Below, in pieces: positions 61,108-64,000 of a stretch of DNA of 64,000 nt. A program made the translations under genes and the position numbers. Each line of letters opens with the position of its first letter. The stretch's first letter is position 1. The notes below the pieces were generated by a model that worked only from the letters and a program-made list of their open reading frames with translations, searched no databases and was not told the DNA's origin. Origin of the DNA: Muribaculaceae bacterium (GTDB lineage: Bacteria > Bacteroidota > Bacteroidia > Bacteroidales > Muribaculaceae); NCBI GenBank assembly GCA_009775265.1, contig VSPG01000007.1:1-64000 (forward strand). The letters run 5' to 3'.

Positions 61108-61844
61108 CACTCCTTACCCGCCATTGCACGCAACAGTTCAGGCATGGCCGTGGCGCATTCGGGCATAGACGCAAACACGATTTCCGCGCCTGCTTCTTTC
61201 AACACCTCGGCCGGCATAGGCCCGGTGACTACCCCAAGCGTGAACACCCCCGCAGCAACTCCGCTACGCACACCCAACGGCGCATTCTCCACCACGACAG
61301 CCTGCCATGGCTCCACTCCGGCCATTTCCATGGCCCGCAGATAAGGTTCGGGGTGAGGCTTGCCACGGCTCACATCGCGGGAACACACCTTCAAGGCAAA
61401 AGCTCCAGGATAATCCTCCGCCAGACGCTCTATAAGCGAAGTCTGTCCCGAACCGGTCACCAACACGGTGGCCATTCCTGCGTCCATACATGCTTTCACT
61501 GCAACGGGCGCTCCGGGCATCACATCCACAGGAGGCAAAGCGCGGAAATTGGCGCTTTTCATGGCATACAGGCGTTCGACGTCGGCAGGAGTGGCAGAAT
61601 GTCCGTAGCTGCGCATGAAAAGCATCTCGATGGTGTCGGCGCCGGTGCGGCCTTCAGCCATGAAAAAATCCTCGGGCGAGGCTTCAAGGCCGTTGTCGCG
61701 GCACATTTTCATCCACGCTCCGGCATGCCCTGGCATGGAATCGTACAGAGTGCCGTCCATATCAAACAATGCGGCACGCGGGTCAAGCGTGTCATATCCC
61801 ATCCTACGCTTGAAATCGGTGATTATTCTTTGGTAATGGTTCAT
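61107..61844 (-). CDS. HAD-superfamily phosphatase (beta-phosphoglucomutase-like subfamily)
   Basis: The 245-residue product has the HAD motifs ALFDMDGTLYDSMPGH (nucleophile Asp and acid/base Asp), VLVTGSGQ, the Lys of GKPHPEPYL and VVVENAPLGVRSG, with a four-helix cap. A sugar-phosphate is the likely substrate, but the family is too broad for a specific call. The start overlaps the AsmA-like gene stop by 4 bases and the stop overlaps the aroB start, so the three are translationally coupled. Confidence 0.85.
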   Translation of the reverse strand: MNHYQRIITDFKRRMGYDTLDPRAALFDMDGTLYDSMPGHAGAWMKMCRDNGLEASPEDFFMAEGRTGADTIEMLFMRSYGHSATPADVERLYAMKSANFRALPPVDVMPGAPVAVKACMDAGMATVLVTGSGQTSLIERLAEDYPGAFALKVCSRDVSRGKPHPEPYLRAMEMAGVEPWQAVVVENAPLGVRSGVAAGVFTLGVVTGPMPAEVLKEAGAEIVFASMPECATAMPELLRAMAGKE

Positions 61845-64000
61845 TGCGGTTGCGGTATCAGTCCTTCACGTATGAGCACGAGCGAATCGGCATGCGAAAG
61901 CGTGTCGGTGCCCAAATCTATACTCTGAGCCTCCGGCCTCATAGAGAAATGCAATGGCGACAGACGGGCATTCGCCACTCCGCGGCTGAACACACTCTGA
62001 ATCTGACGCAGCAGGTTCACGCGCGTGGTGTCGACGATGGCCGGACGCGTCATGGCTGTCCGCTCGTTGAAGCGTGCTTTGCCCAGCCGCACTTTGAATT
62101 TGTCGGGATTCCCCTTAAGCGTGATGCCGAACTTGAACGGCAAGGGCGATTTCAGCACCGCCACGTGATAGTCGAAATTCAGCGCCATATCGTTGTAGCC
62201 CTGCACGCCGAGGCGGTAGCGGTCGAGATTGAACACAAACGGAAACAGCTCCATCATGCCTTTGTCCACAAGCAGTTCCACGCTCATACTGTCAATGAGA
62301 TTATGTTTCTTATCCTTGAACATAAGCCACTTGGCCATTGTGCGGTACGTTTCGCCGTCAAGCAGACGAAGCGAGTCGCCCTCGAGCCGCACCGCCGCAT
62401 TGAGCGTGGACAGGTCGAGATCCATATTGGGCTGCACATCCACCGTAGCCGCTATGTTAGCATCGATGATTCCGCTTATGTCGCGCATCAGCGGCATTAT
62501 GCTGTCAATGGCAGGCACGAGTTTCAGGAAGCGCTCGATATTGAACCCTTTGAGCACCATTCCGAAGCCGAACTGAAGCTCCTCCGCGCGGGGGGCGGAA
62601 TACAGAGCGGAAAGATTTACAGAGCCTATGTCGCTCGAAGCGCGCATATCGTGGAAATTCAGCCTGCCGTTGCACATAAGTGCTCGTCCCGAAAAATCGT
62701 GGAGAAGCAGGTCGCTGTAAATTATATTGTTGGCGCGGATACGCATTTCGGCGTCTATATTGCCCGGCAGCAACACCGGACCGGCCACACTGTCGGCGGC
62801 CGCGCCTCCCACCATACGGTCGAGTTCGTCGGCGTCAGAATCCGCGTCTATAGCGGCAAGGCTTCCGCTGCCGGCCACACCCTCGGCCCTGCGACGGGTA
62901 TACGCCGCTCCGGCAAATGTGGCAGCCGCAAGCTGGTTCACATCAATTGTGTCGCTTACAAGGTCGAAATTCATGCGCAGCGGCCTGCGTCCGCCCCGCG
63001 ATGTCAGAGCCCGCCGTATGTCTGTGATTTTGCCCGAAACGGTGAAGTCGCTGCGACCCACTTTATACTGCAGTCCGTCGATGCTCACGCTGTCGGTGCT
63101 GAAACGGACATTGAAATTGCGAACACGGTTGCGCAGCGGGAATGCCGGTGTGTACAATGCTGCTCTGTCGGCTGTCACGCGTCCGTCCGCCACCCATCGA
63201 GAAAGCATTCTGGCAAGTCCGCGGCTTGTGCCCCAGTCTATGATTTCGCGGTCGGAGGCCGTCATCTCGGCATGCACACGCGGCTTACGGCGTCCATGCG
63301 GTCTGTGCATCCGCACAGCAAGCGCATAAACGCTGTCAAGAGACAGCTCAGGATGCACCCTGCGGATGGAATCGGCGCTGTGGCGCACACGTTTCTGCCG
63401 TTCGGTGGGCGGCAGCATGTGCGCGTTGGCGTCTATATGCGCGTCTGACAGCAGAAAGCGCATGTCGGGAGTGCCGGTGGCCAGACGGCCGGCCGACATG
63501 TTCAGTGCGAATTCCGGCAACCTGCCTTCGCCGTTGAACCGTTTCATGACAACACGTCCGCCGAGATTACGCGCCACCACCCCGATGCTGTCCGATATAC
63601 TCTGCACACGGAGCGAAGCTATGCTGAGGCCTCCGCCCATCGGTATTATGAGCGTAGTGTCGGCGGCAAGATGACGGTTGGAGGCGCCTACACCGAGGCG
63701 AATCCCTGTCGAGCGCACGCTTATGTCATGGTCGAGATAGCTCACGGAATCCATGCTTACCTTCGCCTGCAACAGGCTGTCGGCCTTGTTGCCGCCGGTG
63801 GTGTCGCTCTCGTTCGTGCCGAAAGACAGCGAAGCATGGCTTACGTAGGCGGCACGCAACGTATCGTCGGAAAGCCAGTAGAGGTTGTCGCCGGTAAGAC
63901 TTCCGCGGGCGAGCAGACGGTGGAAACCGTCGCGGCTGAACATCGACGGGCGTCCGCTCACACGCAGGTCGGCACGCAGCGACCCCTGAAGCGAGCCTTC
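61841..64000 (-). CDS. AsmA-family protein, C-terminal part (5' end outside the window)
   Basis: The frame stays open through the right edge, so at least 719 codons of a larger gene are visible. The long beta-rich chain with short hydrophobic patches, and the stretch NVRFSTDSVSIDGLQYKVGRSDFTVSGKI, resemble AsmA/TamB-like proteins that bridge inner and outer membranes and carry lipids or help outer-membrane assembly. The C-terminal part (FVFNLDRYRLGVQGYNDMALNFDYHVAVLKSPLPFKFGITLKG) matches the AsmA-like C-terminal domain of Bacteroidales. The signal or anchor is off the window. Confidence 0.75.
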   Translation of the reverse strand, partial: EGSLQGSLRADLRVSGRPSMFSRDGFHRLLARGSLTGDNLYWLSDDTLRAAYVSHASLSFGTNESDTTGGNKADSLLQAKVSMDSVSYLDHDISVRSTGIRLGVGASNRHLAADTTLIIPMGGGLSIASLRVQSISDSIGVVARNLGGRVVMKRFNGEGRLPEFALNMSAGRLATGTPDMRFLLSDAHIDANAHMLPPTERQKRVRHSADSIRRVHPELSLDSVYALAVRMHRPHGRRKPRVHAEMTASDREIIDWGTSRGLARMLSRWVADGRVTADRAALYTPAFPLRNRVRNFNVRFSTDSVSIDGLQYKVGRSDFTVSGKITDIRRALTSRGGRRPLRMNFDLVSDTIDVNQLAAATFAGAAYTRRRAEGVAGSGSLAAIDADSDADELDRMVGGAAADSVAGPVLLPGNIDAEMRIRANNIIYSDLLLHDFSGRALMCNGRLNFHDMRASSDIGSVNLSALYSAPRAEELQFGFGMVLKGFNIERFLKLVPAIDSIMPLMRDISGIIDANIAATVDVQPNMDLDLSTLNAAVRLEGDSLRLLDGETYRTMAKWLMFKDKKHNLIDSMSVELLVDKGMMELFPFVFNLDRYRLGVQGYNDMALNFDYHVAVLKSPLPFKFGITLKGNPDKFKVRLGKARFNERTAMTRPAIVDTTRVNLLRQIQSVFSRGVANARLSPLHFSMRPEAQSIDLGTDTLSHADSLVLIREGLIPQPQ

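Noticed and set aside
1..64000. tRNA, rRNA, CRISPR arrays, insertion sequences, known riboswitches
   Set aside because: Gaps were scanned by eye; no cloverleaf, regular spaced repeats, transposase or known aptamer was seen.

Overview
The window is chromosomal DNA from a Bacteroidales bacterium. Promoters look like the Bacteroidetes type (a TAnnTTTG -7 element), Shine-Dalgarno sites are absent, and there are SusC/SusD pairs, a hybrid two-component regulator, BACON domains, a PorX homologue and a T9SS-type C-terminal tail. The DNA is GC-rich for the order and carries a complete urease operon. Together these suggest Muribaculaceae (S24-7); the family is an inference, the order is secure. I found no tRNA, rRNA, CRISPR array, insertion sequence or phage gene. 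The left edge starts in an intergenic stretch and the right edge cuts an AsmA-like gene.

Layout. 1-4440: an OmpH/Skp-like lipoprotein with a small conserved membrane protein, a cytosolic dipeptidase (PepD), an N-acetylmuramidase-like lipoprotein and an EamA-type permease. 4577-11449: a tripartite RND efflux operon (adaptor, pump, outer-membrane factor) followed closely by lpxA. 11567-17099: urease operon ureABC-EFG-D, with a hairpin separating structural from accessory genes. 17176-18358: xerC and the ribosome hibernation factor. 18365-21230 (minus): aroE, a YeiH-type exporter and a short ComEC.

21388-47647 is the richest region, a polysaccharide utilisation locus. On the minus strand lie xylose isomerase with a sugar/H+ symporter, then GH31(PA14)-GH2-GH3. 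A hybrid two-component system sits between these and a plus-strand arm of SusC, SusD, a surface glycan-binding lipoprotein, BACON-GH5 and GH97. This set closely matches the characterised xyloglucan locus of Bacteroides ovatus: an endo-xyloglucanase at the surface, SusCD import, then alpha-xylosidase, beta-galactosidase and beta-glucosidase trimming. The linked xylose genes would feed released xylose into central metabolism. GH97 is the odd member.

47723-54992 (minus) is a tightly coupled six-gene run, porW(sprE)-porX-tsaE-birA-trmH-LD-carboxypeptidase, in which all five junctions overlap by 4 bases. Divergent from it is a secreted protein with a T9SS-like C-terminal tail. 56671-60048 holds a DUF349 protein and a WcaJ-like sugar transferase. 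60049-64000 (minus) holds aroB, a HAD phosphatase and the 3' part of an AsmA-like gene.

Most transcription units end in a near-perfect hairpin. Two further perfect hairpins lie inside the coding sequence of the hybrid sensor, in the linker before its receiver domain; this is the oddest purely sequence-level observation. I did not find an obviously new defence or mobile system. The strongest biology is the xyloglucan-type locus with linked xylose catabolism and the PorX/PorW/T9SS cluster.
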